The notes: a model not told the origin generated them from the letters alone. A stretch of DNA of 64,000 nt from Streptomyces sp. H39-S7 (GCF_027158205.1 NZ_JAPVLU010000035.1:1-64000), one strand, 5' to 3'; numbered from the stretch's first letter, positions 34,761 to 45,500 are shown. Made by a program: numbers and translations.

Positions 34761-35060
34761 ATGGCCGAGGAAAGAGATCTCTCCGGACCATCCGAACAGC
34801 AGGCCGGGCAGCACCAGGAGGAAGAGGAACACAGCTTCTCCAGCCCGGGTTTCTCCAGCCCCGGCTTCAGCAGTCCTGACAGCCCGTCGGTCATGGACGA
34901 CTTCGAGGTGCCCGAGTACGAGGTCCCGCCGCTCACCGGAGTGGCGCTGGCGGCCTCCTCCGCGAGCGAACCGGGTTACAGCGCACCGGCCTTCACCAGC
35001 CCCGACTTCACCAGCCCGGGAGCGATGGGCGAGGAGCACCGGCAGGTGGAGCCGACCTGA
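34761..35060 (+). CDS. Low-complexity acidic protein with FSSP/FTSP repeats
   Basis: A 99-residue frame with a perfect AAGGAG 6 nt before the ATG. After a Glu/Gln-rich start it contains tandem SSPGFSSPGFSSPDSP. A conserved-looking middle follows (MDDFEVPEYEVPPLTGVALA), then a second repeat set, SAPAFTSPDFTSPG. No family or signal peptide is recognised. The dense Ser/Thr-Pro units could be kinase targets. Alternatively, it could be the precursor of a modified peptide, with the repeats as processed cores. No maturation enzyme is visible nearby. Confidence 0.6.
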   Translation: MAEERDLSGPSEQQAGQHQEEEEHSFSSPGFSSPGFSSPDSPSVMDDFEVPEYEVPPLTGVALAASSASEPGYSAPAFTSPDFTSPGAMGEEHRQVEPT

Positions 35061-35107
35061 GGCGGGTGCGGGTCCCGGTCGGCCGGAGGGGCCGCTCTCG
35101 GACGTCC

Positions 35108-35163
35108 GGGCTCTCGGCCTTCCGGGCTCTCGGCCTTCCGGGCTTCCGGGCTTCCGGGCTTCC
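35108..35163 (+). repeat. Short tandem repeat array (2 x 16 bp + 3 x 8 bp)
   Basis: Two perfect copies of GGGCTCTCGGCCTTCC are followed by three perfect copies of GGGCTTCC, without gaps. The array lies in the 179-bp gap between the FSSP-repeat gene and the VOC gene. Confidence 0.9.
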
Positions 35164-35239
35164 GCAAAGCGTCCTGTTCGTGAGACGACCCCGGCCGCCC
35201 CTGTACACAGCCGGAACTCTCGTTAGATCCTTTGTAGTT

Positions 35240-35638
35240 GTGAACCCCACCAACGATTCGCCATGGCCCACGGGCATCAGTGCCATCACCCTGTTCGTCG
35301 AGGACCTGGAGGAGACGAAGCGGTTCTACCTCGAGGTCTTCGGCCTTCCGCTGGCCTTCGAGGATGACAACTCCGCCGTGTTCGACTTCGGCAACACACT
35401 CATCAACTTGCTGAGGACTCCCGCAGCACACGCGCTGATCAGCCCGGCACCTGTCGGCGAACCGAACGTCGGATCCCGCCTCCAGCTCACCCTCCCCGTG
35501 GACGATGTGGACGCCATGTGCGCAACGCTGTCCGCCCGCGGCGTGACCCTGCTGAACGGCCCGATCGACCGGCCGTGGGGGATCCGAACCGCCAGCTTCC
35601 GGGACCCCGGCGGCCACATCTGGGAGATCGCCAAATGA
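35240..35638 (+). CDS. VOC-family (glyoxalase/bleomycin-resistance-like) protein
   Basis: A 132-residue two-module VOC fold: ISAITLFVEDLEETKRFYLE with metal-ligand positions, FDFGNTLINLL, then LPVDDVDAMCATLSARGVTL and SFRDPGGHIWEIA. Members bind a metal and act as lyases, dioxygenases or drug-binding proteins. GTG 35240 has no ribosome site but a TAGATC hexamer 9 nt upstream, so a leaderless message is possible. The open frame upstream only reads through the tandem repeats. Confidence 0.85.
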   Translation: MNPTNDSPWPTGISAITLFVEDLEETKRFYLEVFGLPLAFEDDNSAVFDFGNTLINLLRTPAAHALISPAPVGEPNVGSRLQLTLPVDDVDAMCATLSARGVTLLNGPIDRPWGIRTASFRDPGGHIWEIAK

Positions 35639-35750
35639 CGGCGAGGACCCGAGAACCCATCTAGTTGAACACGTTCAATATTTCTGACAGGCTGTGCGGA
35701 TCGCAGCTGCCCATCAGGCTGGCCGCGGCGGCGGTCGGGAGGCCTTGACG

Positions 35751-36293
35751 GTGGGCAAGAGGGCGGTACTGGGGCGGGCGCTTGCGGGCGCGGCGGTGGC
35801 GTTGACCGCGGTGAGTGCCTGCGCGGGCCCGCACCAGTACTACGAGGGCTCGGGCTTCCATGGCGCCACGGTGGCCGAGGCCCAAGGGGTTTGGCAGGGT
35901 GTCGGAGGTACGCGACTGTCACTTCGCCCCGACGGAACGGCCCTCTTCCAGCGGCTCGACGGCCATGACTTCGATTTCGACGCCGGCTGGCGTCTTTCCG
36001 GCACGGGGACCTGGGAACTGACCGACCCAGCCGCCGGCCAGGACCTACAGGTTGCCATGGCGACCCGGACCAAGGTCGAGACACGCGTTCCCGGGACGCC
36101 TACTGCCGCTTGGACCCCGGAACCGCCTGCGAGGTACACCTGGCACTTCTCCGTCCGTCGCGATGCGCGCCAGGCGTTGGAGTTGTTCTTCTTCTTCGGA
36201 GATCCCGACAGCGGGAACACCTACGTGGTGCAACGCGCTGCCCCACCCGAATCCGTCAGTTCCCCGCCTACCGCAGAACGTGATCATCGGTGA
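35751..36293 (+). CDS. Small lipoprotein
   Basis: GTG 35751 (GGGAGG 8 nt upstream) starts a signal peptide with lipobox VSAC (GAAVALTAVSACAG). The mature part is a small beta-rich domain (GVWQGVGGTRLSLRPDGTA, TGTWELTD, ELFFFFGDPDSGNTYVVQR) that looks like a lipocalin-like or META-type barrel. Function is unknown. It should sit on the outer face of the membrane. A TTG two codons earlier is too near the ribosome site. Confidence 0.75.
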   Translation: MGKRAVLGRALAGAAVALTAVSACAGPHQYYEGSGFHGATVAEAQGVWQGVGGTRLSLRPDGTALFQRLDGHDFDFDAGWRLSGTGTWELTDPAAGQDLQVAMATRTKVETRVPGTPTAAWTPEPPARYTWHFSVRRDARQALELFFFFGDPDSGNTYVVQRAAPPESVSSPPTAERDHR

Positions 36294-36318
36294 CCACGCC
36301 CTGCTTCCCCGTCGAGCC

Positions 36319-36834
36319 TCAGACTCCGGTCCGTCCGTCGACGAGTTCGCGCACGATATCGAGGTGGCCGTTGTGCCGGGAGATCTCTTCGATGAGGTGG
36401 AGGAGCACCCAGCGGAGGTCCACGTGACGGCCGTCTCTGATGGGGCGCTTGGCCGTCGAGTCCAAGTCGTGGTCTGACAGCAGGCGGCGATAGCGGGCAC
36501 TCTGCTCCTCGTACTCGGCGAGAAGCTGGGGCAACGGGATATCGACCGCCGTCCGCATTTCCGGATCGGGGTCGTCGTCGGTGGCGTCCGTGAGCGGCCC
36601 CGCCTGTTCTTCTCCCAGGAACATCACTTGGACCCAGTAGTACTCGACCCACCGCAGATGGTTGATCAGCCCGCATATCGTCATCAGCGGGGAATGCGGG
36701 AGCGGGGCCCTGCGGGCGTCCTCCGCGGACACGTCCTCGCATTTGGCTCGCGCCGTGTCACGGGCGTAGTCCAGGAAGGTGGCCAGTTGCGTGCGCTCGT
36801 CCCAGGTGGGAGGCGTGTCGGTTCGTTGAGTCAT
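36319..36834 (-). CDS. DinB/DUF664-family protein (mycothiol-dependent-type fold)
   Basis: A 171-residue four-helix protein: LATFLDYARDTARAKCEDVS, the LMTICGLINHLRWVEYYWVQ stretch with His, and VLLHLIEEISRHNGHLDIVR with the two C-terminal His positions. This is the three-His metal pattern of DinB/MST-like proteins, which use mycothiol or bind metal in thiol-transfer reactions in actinobacteria. The exact substrate is unknown. The gene converges with the lipoprotein gene, only 25 bp away. Confidence 0.87.
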   Translation of the reverse strand: MTQRTDTPPTWDERTQLATFLDYARDTARAKCEDVSAEDARRAPLPHSPLMTICGLINHLRWVEYYWVQVMFLGEEQAGPLTDATDDDPDPEMRTAVDIPLPQLLAEYEEQSARYRRLLSDHDLDSTAKRPIRDGRHVDLRWVLLHLIEEISRHNGHLDIVRELVDGRTGV

Positions 36835-37107
36835 CGCGGGCAGTCTGCACCATCACGGATGGGGTGTCGACAAGGTTAGGACCAGCGCCGAGCCCCTGCT
36901 CCGGGGCGACGGCTACCCGCCCCGGGCACGGAATCCGCACGTGAGAGAGGTGCCCTGTGCGCCGGCCGTCGGGCGGGAGCGCGCGCCCGGCCATGACAAG
37001 CACCCCGTCCGCTCGCTAAACCTCTCCCCAAGTCCGGTCCCCCGCCCGGCCGGAGCACCGCACAATCAGGCCGTAAGCACAGCGATCGATTTCGGGGGCG
37101 AGGACTG

Positions 37108-37461
37108 GTGGGGAAACAGGACGTGTGGGTGCGGGCGCAGAGCGTGGCCTTCGGCAACCGGCTGGTGCGGGCCGACACCATCGTGCAAGTCACCTGGGAG
37201 CCTCATGCGTCCCAATATCTCACCTTCACCCTGGCCGATCAGCGGGATGAGGTCCGCCACCAGATTCGGGGCAGCGGCTCAGCTACCGCCACTGTCTCCG
37301 AAGAAGAGGGCACCGCCCTGGTCCAATCCCTGCTGAAGGCCATCGCCGCCACGTCGTTCCTCCCTGGCGCGCACCTCTTGGTGCCCACGGAGACGGAGGG
37401 CGCCGGGCTTCGCTGGCAGCGCGCTCCCCTCTACGACATCGCGGATGAGGCCGCCTCCTGA
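37108..37461 (+). CDS. Hypothetical protein, 117 residues
   Basis: A soluble small protein with alternating beta strands (VWVRAQSVAFGNRLVRADTI, ASQYLTFTLADQRDEVRHQI) and an amphipathic helix (EEGTALVQSLLKAIAATSF). It has no signal peptide or known motif. GTG 37108 has GAGG about 4 nt upstream. Coding is supported by third-position G/C bias. It is isolated, with 270 bp of empty sequence before it and 216 bp after it. Confidence 0.6.
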   Translation: MGKQDVWVRAQSVAFGNRLVRADTIVQVTWEPHASQYLTFTLADQRDEVRHQIRGSGSATATVSEEEGTALVQSLLKAIAATSFLPGAHLLVPTETEGAGLRWQRAPLYDIADEAAS

Positions 37462-37677
37462 CCAGCCGCGCACCCGCCGAAGCGGCGACGGCCGGTAGGG
37501 GCGCAACCCGGACCGCCCCGGCGCCGGCTCCCTTCACGGCGCGGCCCCGCCGGTCCGGCACCTCGAGGGTGCCGGAGCGACGGGGACACGCGCGGCCTGC
37601 GTCATGCTCTTGAGGCAGCGGGGCCGAAGGGCATCTCGCTCGCCGGACAGGCATGGTGGGGAAGCGTGCCGACCGGG

Positions 37678-40600
37678 CTATTTGGTGGCCGGCGCGCCGT
37701 GCAGAGCGGCCACCTCCTCAGCGGTGAGCGCACGGTCGTAGACGCGCACCTCGTCGATGGAACCGTTCCAGTAGTCGCCGTTCTGGCCCGCGTATTTGGC
37801 GCGGCCCACGGAGAGCGGACCGGTACTGACGTCCGCGGAGCCGGGCTCCGTCGTGGCGACCAGTTGGCCGTCGAGGTACAGCTTCAGTTCGTTGGCGGTC
37901 GTGTCCCGCACTCCGGTGAGGTGGTACCAGCGGCCCAGCTCCGGCTGGGTCACCAGCCGGGCCCGGTGACCGCCCGGCGTGCTGAAGGCGAAGGCGCCCT
38001 GGCCGTACTGCAGGTAGAAGGGGTTCTCGGTGCGGCGGCCGTCCTGGCTGACGATCGTCGCGTAGTTGCCCGGGATCGCGTCGAGGGTGACCCAGGCCGA
38101 GACGGAGTAGCTCTTGGTGGTATCGACGACCGTCTGCGCCGTCTGGGCGTACTGGCCCTGCCCGTTGAACTTCAGACCCGTTCCGCTGATGCCCGGGGCC
38201 CAGGTCGTTCCGGTGGCCAGGGCGAGCGGGCTGTGGTTGGGGCCGGTGTCGGCCGCCGTGGCGCCCGTGCCCTCGTTCAGCGACCAGGACGCCCCCCGTG
38301 CAGCGCGTCCCGCGTCCCCGCGGCAGCGCCGGCCGCGATGACCTGACGGTTGATGTCCCGCACGGCCGCCGCATCGACCTTGAGTTCCCGGCGATCGTAG
38401 GTGTAGAGGCCGTTGAGTTCGTTCTCGAGGTCGGTGACCTGGGTGTACACCGATCCGGACAGCTCCGCCCCCGCTGCTTCGAGGTAGAACGTGCGGGTGT
38501 TGTCGACGTACTTCCGGGTCAGCGCTGCCTTGTCCGCGACGCCGCTGTAGATCACCGCGGGAGCGCCGGGCCACATGTGGCCGGCGGTACGGAGGGTGAA
38601 GCCGCCGTGTTCGCCGTCCATCGCCGCGCGGTTGTCGGGGAAGGGCGGTTCGGTGTTGTTGTAGTCGTGGTGATCGATGATGTCGCCCTTGCCGGAGTCC
38701 CCCTTGGAGGCACAGCAGTTCACACCGCTGTGGGCGTTGACGATGCGGCTGGGGTCGGCGGCCTTGACGCTGTCGGCGATCCGACCGGTCTCCTCGCGGT
38801 TCCACTCCCCCCAGCCCTCGTTGAACACGATCCAGCCGATGACGGAGGGCGAGTTGTGCAGTTGCTTCATCTCCGCGCGGCCCTCGTCGGTGAAGGCCTT
38901 CTGTCCGGCGGCGTTGTTGAAGTCGCCGGAGACGAAGTCCTGCCAGACCAGCAGGCCCAGTTGGTCGGCGTGGTAGTACCAGCGCGGCGATTCGACCTTG
39001 ATGTGCTTGCGCACCGCGTTGAAGCCGAGGTTCTTCTGCGCCTTCAGGTCGAAGGCGAGAGCCGCGTCACTGGGCTGCGTGTAGAGGCCGTCGGGCCAGA
39101 ACCCCTGGTCCAGCATGGCGAGGGAGAAGATCGGCTTCCCGTTGAGCACGAGCTTCTGGTAGCCGCCGACCGTGGTGATGCCGATCTTGCGCATTCCGAA
39201 GTAGCTGCTGACGGTGTCCGAGGACCTGCCGTCCGTCAGGGTGACCTTCAGGTCGTAGAGGTAGGGGTCGTCGGGGGTCCACAGGTGCTGGTTGGCGACC
39301 GGCAGACGCAGCGGGCTGTTGGCCGGTCCGGTGACCGTGCCGACGGTCCGGCCCTTGGCGTCACGCGCGACGACCTTGGCCCGGGCGCCGGCGGAGGCTC
39401 CCGGTGCCTCGACGGTGACGGCCAGGGCGCTGGTGTCGATGTCGGGCGTGGTGACCAGGCTGTCGATGGAGGTCGTGGCGACCGGCTCCATCCAGACGGT
39501 CTGCCAGATGCCGGACGACTGGGTGTAGACGATGCCGCCCGGGTGAGTGGACTGCTTGCCGACCGGCTGGTTGGCCCCACCGGTGTCGGTGGCGGCAACC
39601 ACGATCTCCTGGGGTCCGCTGCCCCGCAGTGCGTCGGTGACGTCAACGCTGAAGCCCGTGTAGCCGCCCGTGTGCTCGGTGACCAGCTTCCCGTTGACCC
39701 ACACACGGGCCTGGTAGTCGACGGCGCCGAAGTTCAGCTTCAGCCGGTTGCCGTGGCCGACCTTCCAGTTGGCGGGGACGGTGACGAGCTTGCGGTAGAA
39801 CATGTGGTCCTCGTGCCGTTCGAGCCCGGAGAGCTGCGACTCGACGGGGAACGGCACGATGATCTTCTCGCTGAGGTTCTTGCCGAAGACGGGCTGTTCG
39901 CCCGCGGTCGCGCCGGCGAACTGCCAGGGTCCGTTGAGGTTCTTCCACTGGGTGCGGACCTGCTGCGGGCGGGGGTACTCCGGCAGCGGGTTCTTCTCGT
40001 CGAGCTGATCGCCCCAGGAGGTCGTCAGGCGGTGCGTCGAGGCGTTCTGGGCCGATCGGATGATCTGCGGGACCGTGTCGGTGCCGACCTTGAGGCCGCC
40101 CTCCCCGTCGTAACTGACGCGCACCTTCTGGTCCTTCTGGACCGGGGCCGTCAGGGTCGCGACCAGGGAGTGCGCGTCACCGCGCTTCACGGCCAGGGAC
40201 TTCACCGGTATGGGCGAGGTGTCGGCCTCCACCTTCAGGTGGTCCTTGGCCGCGCCCACGGCTGTGACCTTGTCGTCGAACGTCGCCGTGACGTGCAGGC
40301 CGTCCGCAGCGACGGACAGGGCCACCGGGTAGACCTCGAAACCGGCCGGCGGGGTGAACGCGGATTCCGGCACGATCTGCTTGGCGAGCGCCGGGCTCGA
40401 CCACCGCAGGAACATGTTGGCCCCGCCGACGTCCTGGAACATCTCCAGTCGGAAGTCGTGCGGCTCCCCCGCGGCCAGCCTGACGACGGCGCTGGTCTGC
40501 TCCTTGTCCCAGTCCGGCACCCAGTGATCGATCACCGCCGCGCCGTCGATGAACAGCCGGAAGCCGTTGTCGCCGATGGCGTGGAACGTGTAGTCACCGG

Positions 40601-40928
40601 TGGCCGGAGCTTGGATCTGCCCGGTCCAGCGGGCAGTGGTGTTCTCCTGGCGTCCGGTCAGGGCCTCGAAGGTGCCCGCCAGACCCGGAAGGTCGATCTG
40701 TGGATCGAGCGACACACCGCCGAGTTCGGCGAAGTCACGGGCGCCCGGGGCGGACATCCGGAAGTACTCACCCTTCAGGCCGTGCACGGTGGGCGTCGGG
40801 CTGCTCGTGGGCGTGGCCGGCTCGGCGGCCGAAGCAAGGGGGGCCAGGCCGCTCACGGGCAGTACCAGTGCTGCGATGAGCAGCACCGCCCAGAGGAGGG
40901 ATCGATGGCGGGGGGACGGTCGTGTCAT
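37678..40928 (-). CDS. Secreted PA14-GH2-LamG glycosidase (beta-galactosidase/glucuronidase-like) with one-base frameshift
   Basis: From ATG 40928 a signal peptide (LLWAVLLIAALVLPVSGLA) leads into a PA14 carbohydrate-binding domain (GDYTFHAIGDNGFRLFIDG). GH2 sugar-binding and immunoglobulin-like domains follow, then a GH2 TIM barrel with acid/base Glu in VFNEGWGEWN. After the barrel the frame breaks at a run of six C (38292-38297 on the given strand). Adding one base continues into a LamG-type lectin domain (ASWSLNEGTGATAADTG to DEVRVYDRALTAEEVAAL). The span plus one base is exactly 1084 codons. Without repair the enzyme loses only the lectin domain. Two inverted repeats lie upstream of the gene. 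Confidence 0.87.
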
Positions 40929-41297
40929 GGGCTCGTTCCTCGCGCAGAGGTGATGGTGCACCGAGTCGGGGGTGGTGTTGAGGGAGTGGGAGACAACAGT
41001 TGTTCAACGTTGGAAACGTTGGTGCAGCGAAATGACAGCACGAGGACCGACGTCTGTCTAGAGATCGCGCACGCTTGGATCGGGTGGACCAGCATTGCTT
41101 GCGCGTTCATCGCGGCTCGGTAGCATCGACGGAGGGACCGCGACGAGAAACGTCGTGCACCGGTCTTGCCCGGTTCCGCCCATCAGGTGTATATCGTTGT
41201 AAAGATCAGCCTGGGTCGGAGAGCGGGGCCCGCCGGGCCCCCGGCCGCCGCAGCCGCGCAGCCACCAACAGAACCGCCACACGGGGGACGCCGTCGC
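40929..41297. other. 369-bp divergent region between GH2 gene and substrate-binding protein
   Basis: No gene is visible. Two palindromes at 40993-41003 and 41005-41021 are the only clear signals. The rest is ordinary GC-rich spacer. Confidence 0.6.
40993..41021. promoter_or_regulatory. Paired operators upstream of the GH2 gene
   Basis: ACAACAGTTGT (40993-41003) is directly followed by CAACGTTGGAAACGTTG (41005-41021; 7-bp arms, 3-bp centre). The second resembles LacI-family operators that control sugar-utilisation genes in Streptomyces. No LacI regulator is in the window. Confidence 0.6.
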
Positions 41298-42404
41298 ATG
41301 AGCACGCCACTACGGCCATCAGGACAGAGCGACGGACCCTCCGTGCGGATCGGAGCTCTCGTACCGCTCACCCGACCCGGCTGGATCGAGGCCGGCCAAC
41401 ACCTGCTGGCAGGAATAGAGTTGGCGGTGCGCGACATCAACGACGCCGGCGGGATCGCGGGACGACCGCTCGAACTGCTCGTCCGGGACACCGCTGCCGA
41501 CCCACAGCGGGCCGCAGCGGCCGTGGACGAACTGGCTCGTCTGGGCGTCGCCGCCTTGGCCGGCGAGTACCACAGCGTCGTCGCTCGCGCCGCTGCCGCC
41601 AGGGCCGACGCCCTGGGCCTGCCGTTCCTCTGCTCGTCGGCGGTGCTCGACGCGCTCACCGACCGGCCGACACCGTGGGTCGCGCGCCTCGCCCCGGCGC
41701 AGTCCCACGGCTGGCAGATCTACGCGGACTTCCTCCTCGGCGCGGGGCACCGTCGCATCGCCGTCGCAGTCGAGCCGAGTGTCTACTGGGCGTCCGGGAC
41801 CCGCATTCTGCGGGACCATGTCGCTCCATACGGCGGCACCGTCATCGAACTCGACGCGCGTGCGCTCGCCCCCACGGCGGTGTGCGACGAACTCGTCGAC
41901 CACCGCGCGACGGCCCTCCTCCTTCTGGTCGGCCACCCGGAGCCGGCCGTCCCGATCGTCCAGGCCGTCCGCAGCGACCAGCGCCTCACCGGGATCACGC
42001 TGGGCGCTCCGGCGGGGCAGCCGGAGTTCGCCGAATGGGCGACGCTGCTGGGCGACGACGGCGCCGGGATCCCGTTCCTGCGCTACCTGCCCGAGCGCCT
42101 CGGCCCCCTGGGTGCACGTGTCGAGACGGCCCTTCGCGGTCAACTGACCGAAGCACCCTCCTTCGTCGCCTTCGAGGGCTACGACACGGTCGCCGTCCTC
42201 GCCGAGGTGCTGCGTTCGCACGGCGCGGACCGGACGCGCACCGCCGAATCCTGGGCGCACATCGCCATCGAGGGCACCCGCGGCCGGATCCGGTTCTCCC
42301 GCACGCCGGGCATCAGCGTCTGGCAATGGGCCTGGCCGCCCGTCCAGGTGGTTGATCGCGATCCGGCGGAACCCCGTCGCTTCCGCATCCTGCACAGCGG
42401 TTGA
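41298..42404 (+). CDS. LivJ-like substrate-binding protein without a signal peptide
   Basis: A Peripla_BP_6-type two-lobe protein of 368 residues (RIGALVPLTRPGWIEAGQHL, INDAGGIAGRPLELLVRDTA, APSFVAFEGYDTVAVLAEVL), as in branched-chain amino-acid transport. ATG 41298 has GGGGGA upstream. The N-terminus is short and polar (MSTPLRPSGQSDGPSV), with no signal peptide or lipobox, and there are no transporter genes nearby. Related Streptomyces genes seem to share this form. It may work inside the cell as a ligand sensor. The neighbouring glycosidases make a sugar or amino-acid ligand possible. Confidence 0.8.
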   Translation: MSTPLRPSGQSDGPSVRIGALVPLTRPGWIEAGQHLLAGIELAVRDINDAGGIAGRPLELLVRDTAADPQRAAAAVDELARLGVAALAGEYHSVVARAAAARADALGLPFLCSSAVLDALTDRPTPWVARLAPAQSHGWQIYADFLLGAGHRRIAVAVEPSVYWASGTRILRDHVAPYGGTVIELDARALAPTAVCDELVDHRATALLLLVGHPEPAVPIVQAVRSDQRLTGITLGAPAGQPEFAEWATLLGDDGAGIPFLRYLPERLGPLGARVETALRGQLTEAPSFVAFEGYDTVAVLAEVLRSHGADRTRTAESWAHIAIEGTRGRIRFSRTPGISVWQWAWPPVQVVDRDPAEPRRFRILHSG

Positions 42405-42568
42405 GCGCCACGCGGCCACGCCCAACCCATCCACGGCTCCTGCCGCGCTCCGCTGATCCACTGTGTCTGCTTCTGTCCCTTTGCTCAAGGCATTGACACT
42501 TAAAGGGACATGACAACACACTGTCCGCCGGTAATGGCACACTCCGCTTCAGCCCGTTCGGAGGACCC

Positions 42569-45500
42569 ATGCGGCTCGGTCGGCGTCACTGGTGGACCCA
42601 TCGGCTGTCCGGCCGCTGGTCGGCGGTCTCGGCGGGAAGCACTCTCGCACTACTGCTCACCCTGGGGGCGACCGGAGTGGCGGCCGCGCCACCCGCCCAG
42701 GCCGCGAGCAACGTGGTGATCGATGGGAACGCCCGCTTCGAGGTGCTCAGCCCGACCCTGGTCCGACTCGAGTACGCCGGCGACGGCGCCTTCCAGGACG
42801 GGACCACCTTCACCGCCGTCAACCGCGCGTTCCCGGTCCCCGCCTTCAGCACCGGCGTCAGCGCGGACGGCTACCGCGAGATCCGCACCACCGGGCTGAC
42901 CCTGCGCTACCGGCAAGGCAGCGGCCCGTTCACCTCCGCCAACGTCTCCGTCACCCTCAACGGCAGCGGCGTCCAGGCCGCCCCCTCCTTCCCCTCGTAC
43001 TGCACCGTCGGCTCCGCCTGCGAGGCGGAGAACGGCCTGTTCAGCGGGCTCGCAGCCACGGCCTACGACCACACCGGGCACACCGGTTCGGGCTTCGTCG
43101 CCGGGTTCCAGGGCACCGGCAGCGGCGTCTCGCAGGACGTCTCGCAGGTCCCGGCCACCGGCAGCTACCGGCTGTGGGTGCGCTACTCCAACGCCAACGG
43201 CAGCACCGGGAGCCTGTCCACCCGGGCCAACGGCGCCGCCGGACCGACCCTGAGCCTGCCGGTCACCTCGTCGTGGAACACCTGGTCCACCGCCTCGACC
43301 ACGGTGAACCTGACGGCCGGCACCGACACCATCGGCCTGCTCCAGAGCGCCGGCAACACCGGCAAGGTCAACATCGACAGCATCGCCGTCACCCCCCTGT
43401 CCACCACCTCCTACCCCGCCGCATCGACCGCGCTCACCACCACCGCGTACGGAGCCGGTCCGGCCAGCACCCTCGGCGGCTGGTCACGGACGCTGGACAA
43501 CCCGAGGACCGTGCCGGTGCCGGAGCACCCCGGCATCCTGAACCGGGACGGCTGGTACCTGCTGGATGACACCCGCACCGCGCTGCTCAGCGGCCAAGGC
43601 ACCGGACACACCGTCAGCGACCGTCCCTCGCACGGCGCGCAGCCCTACCAGGACGGCTACTTCTTCGGCTACGGCCAGAACTACAAACAGGGCCTGGGCG
43701 ACCTCAACACGCTGACCGGCGGCATCGCGCTGCTGCCCCAGTCCGCCTACGGCGTCTGGTACTCGCGCTACTACGCCTACTCGGCCTCCGACTACCAGAA
43801 CACCCTGCTCCCGGCCTTCCGCACCAGCAACACCCCGATCGACTGGCTGGTCACGGACACCGACTGGAAGTCACCCACCCAATGGAACGGGTGGAACTGG
43901 AACCCGGCGCTGTTCCCGAACCCGCAGGCCTTCCTCGACTGGACCAAGCAGCAGGGCCTCGCCCTCTCGCTCAACATCCACCCCACCATCGACAGCGGTG
44001 ACCCCAAGTTCCCCGCGGCCAACAGCCAGGCCGGCGGACTGGTTCCGGACGGTGGCAACACCTACGCCTTCGACTGGTCCAAGCCCACCCACCTGGCCTC
44101 CTACCTCGCGCTGCACCAGCCCTTCGAGCAGCAGGGCGTCCGGGAGTGGTGGCTGGACTACTGCACCAACTGCGGCGGATCCACCGCCTCCGATCCGCAC
44201 GTCGCGCCCGACAACCTCATCAACCAGGCCTACGTCGACGACGCCGCGGCCAAGGGCCTGCGCGGGTTCTCCTTCGCGCGCATCGGCGGCTCCGAGCAGG
44301 GCGGCGACGACAGCAACTACGCGGTCGGCCCCTGGTCCGAGCGGCGCAACTCGATGCAGTTCACCGGCGACACCCCGGCCACCTGGGACATGCTGGCCTT
44401 CGAGGCCCGCTTCACCCCGGATGAGGCCGCGGCCGGGCTGTCGAACATCAGCCACGACATCGGCAGCTTCCACGGCGGACACCTCCCCGACGACCTGTAC
44501 GCGCGGTGGCTCCAGCTCGGGGTGTTCCAGCCGATCGACCGGCTGCACTCGGACCACGGCGACCGGCTGCCGTGGAACTACACCGGCGCGGCGGCGGCCG
44601 GCGCCGCGTCCTCGCTGCGGCTGCGCGAGGCCCTGGTCCCCTACACCTACACGCTGGCGCAGCAGGCCCACACCACCGGGGTCCCCATCGTCCAGCCGCT
44701 CTACCTGAATTACCCCACCGAGGCCGCCGCGTACAACACCCCCGGCGAGTACCTGTACGGCGACAACGTCCTGGTAGCGCCGATCACCTCGCCCAACGAC
44801 GCGTCCGGCAACGGCTCGGTCCCGGTCTGGGTGCCGCCGGGCAGCTGGACCGACTACTTCACCGGCCGCAGCTACACCGGCCCGTCGACCGTCACGATCA
44901 CCGCCCCACTGTCGCGGATGCCGGTGCTGATCAAGGCCGGCGGCATTCTGCCGACCCGGACCGACTACGTCGACAACCAGGCGCAGCGCCCGCTGACCCA
45001 GCTGACCGTGAACGTCGCGGCCGGCGCGAACGGGAGCTTCTCGCTCTACCAGGACGCCGGGGAAGGCACCGGCTACCAGAGTGGGCAGTCCACCTCCGCC
45101 CCGCTGAGCTGGAACGACGCCGCACGCACCCTCACCGTGGGCGCGCAGACCGGTGGCTACGGCGGCGCGCCGGCCTCCCGTGCGTACACGCTGCGGCTGG
45201 CCAACGCGGCGGCCCCCACCGCGGTGCTGGTCGACGGCGTCCAGGTGCCGGAGACGGCGTGGTCCTGGAACGCGAACCGGCGGACCGTCACGGTCACCAC
45301 CGCGTCGCTGCCGCTGGGCTCCGCCCACACCGTCGCCCTGTCCGGCACTGCCACCGCCAACCCCACCGCGGGCGAGGTCCTCGGCGCCGGCGGCCTGTGC
45401 CTGGACGTGCGGGGCGGCCTCCCGGCCGACGGAACTGCCGTCCAACTGTGGGACTGCAACCACACGGCCGCGCAGCAGGTCTCCTCTCCGAGCGACAACA

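Noticed and set aside
34476..35039. Upstream extension of the CxxC protein to a 367-residue form
   Set aside because: The added residues read the repeat gene and the hairpin backwards and have no coding character.
38298..41123. 941-residue open frame opposite the GH2 gene
   Set aside because: Low-complexity Val/Gly/Asp sequence with no domain; the opposite strand holds a clear PA14-GH2 enzyme.
42493..42521. Promoter TTGACA before the GH31 gene
   Set aside because: The -35 hexamer is perfect, but no acceptable -10 lies 16-18 bp downstream, so it was not listed as a feature.
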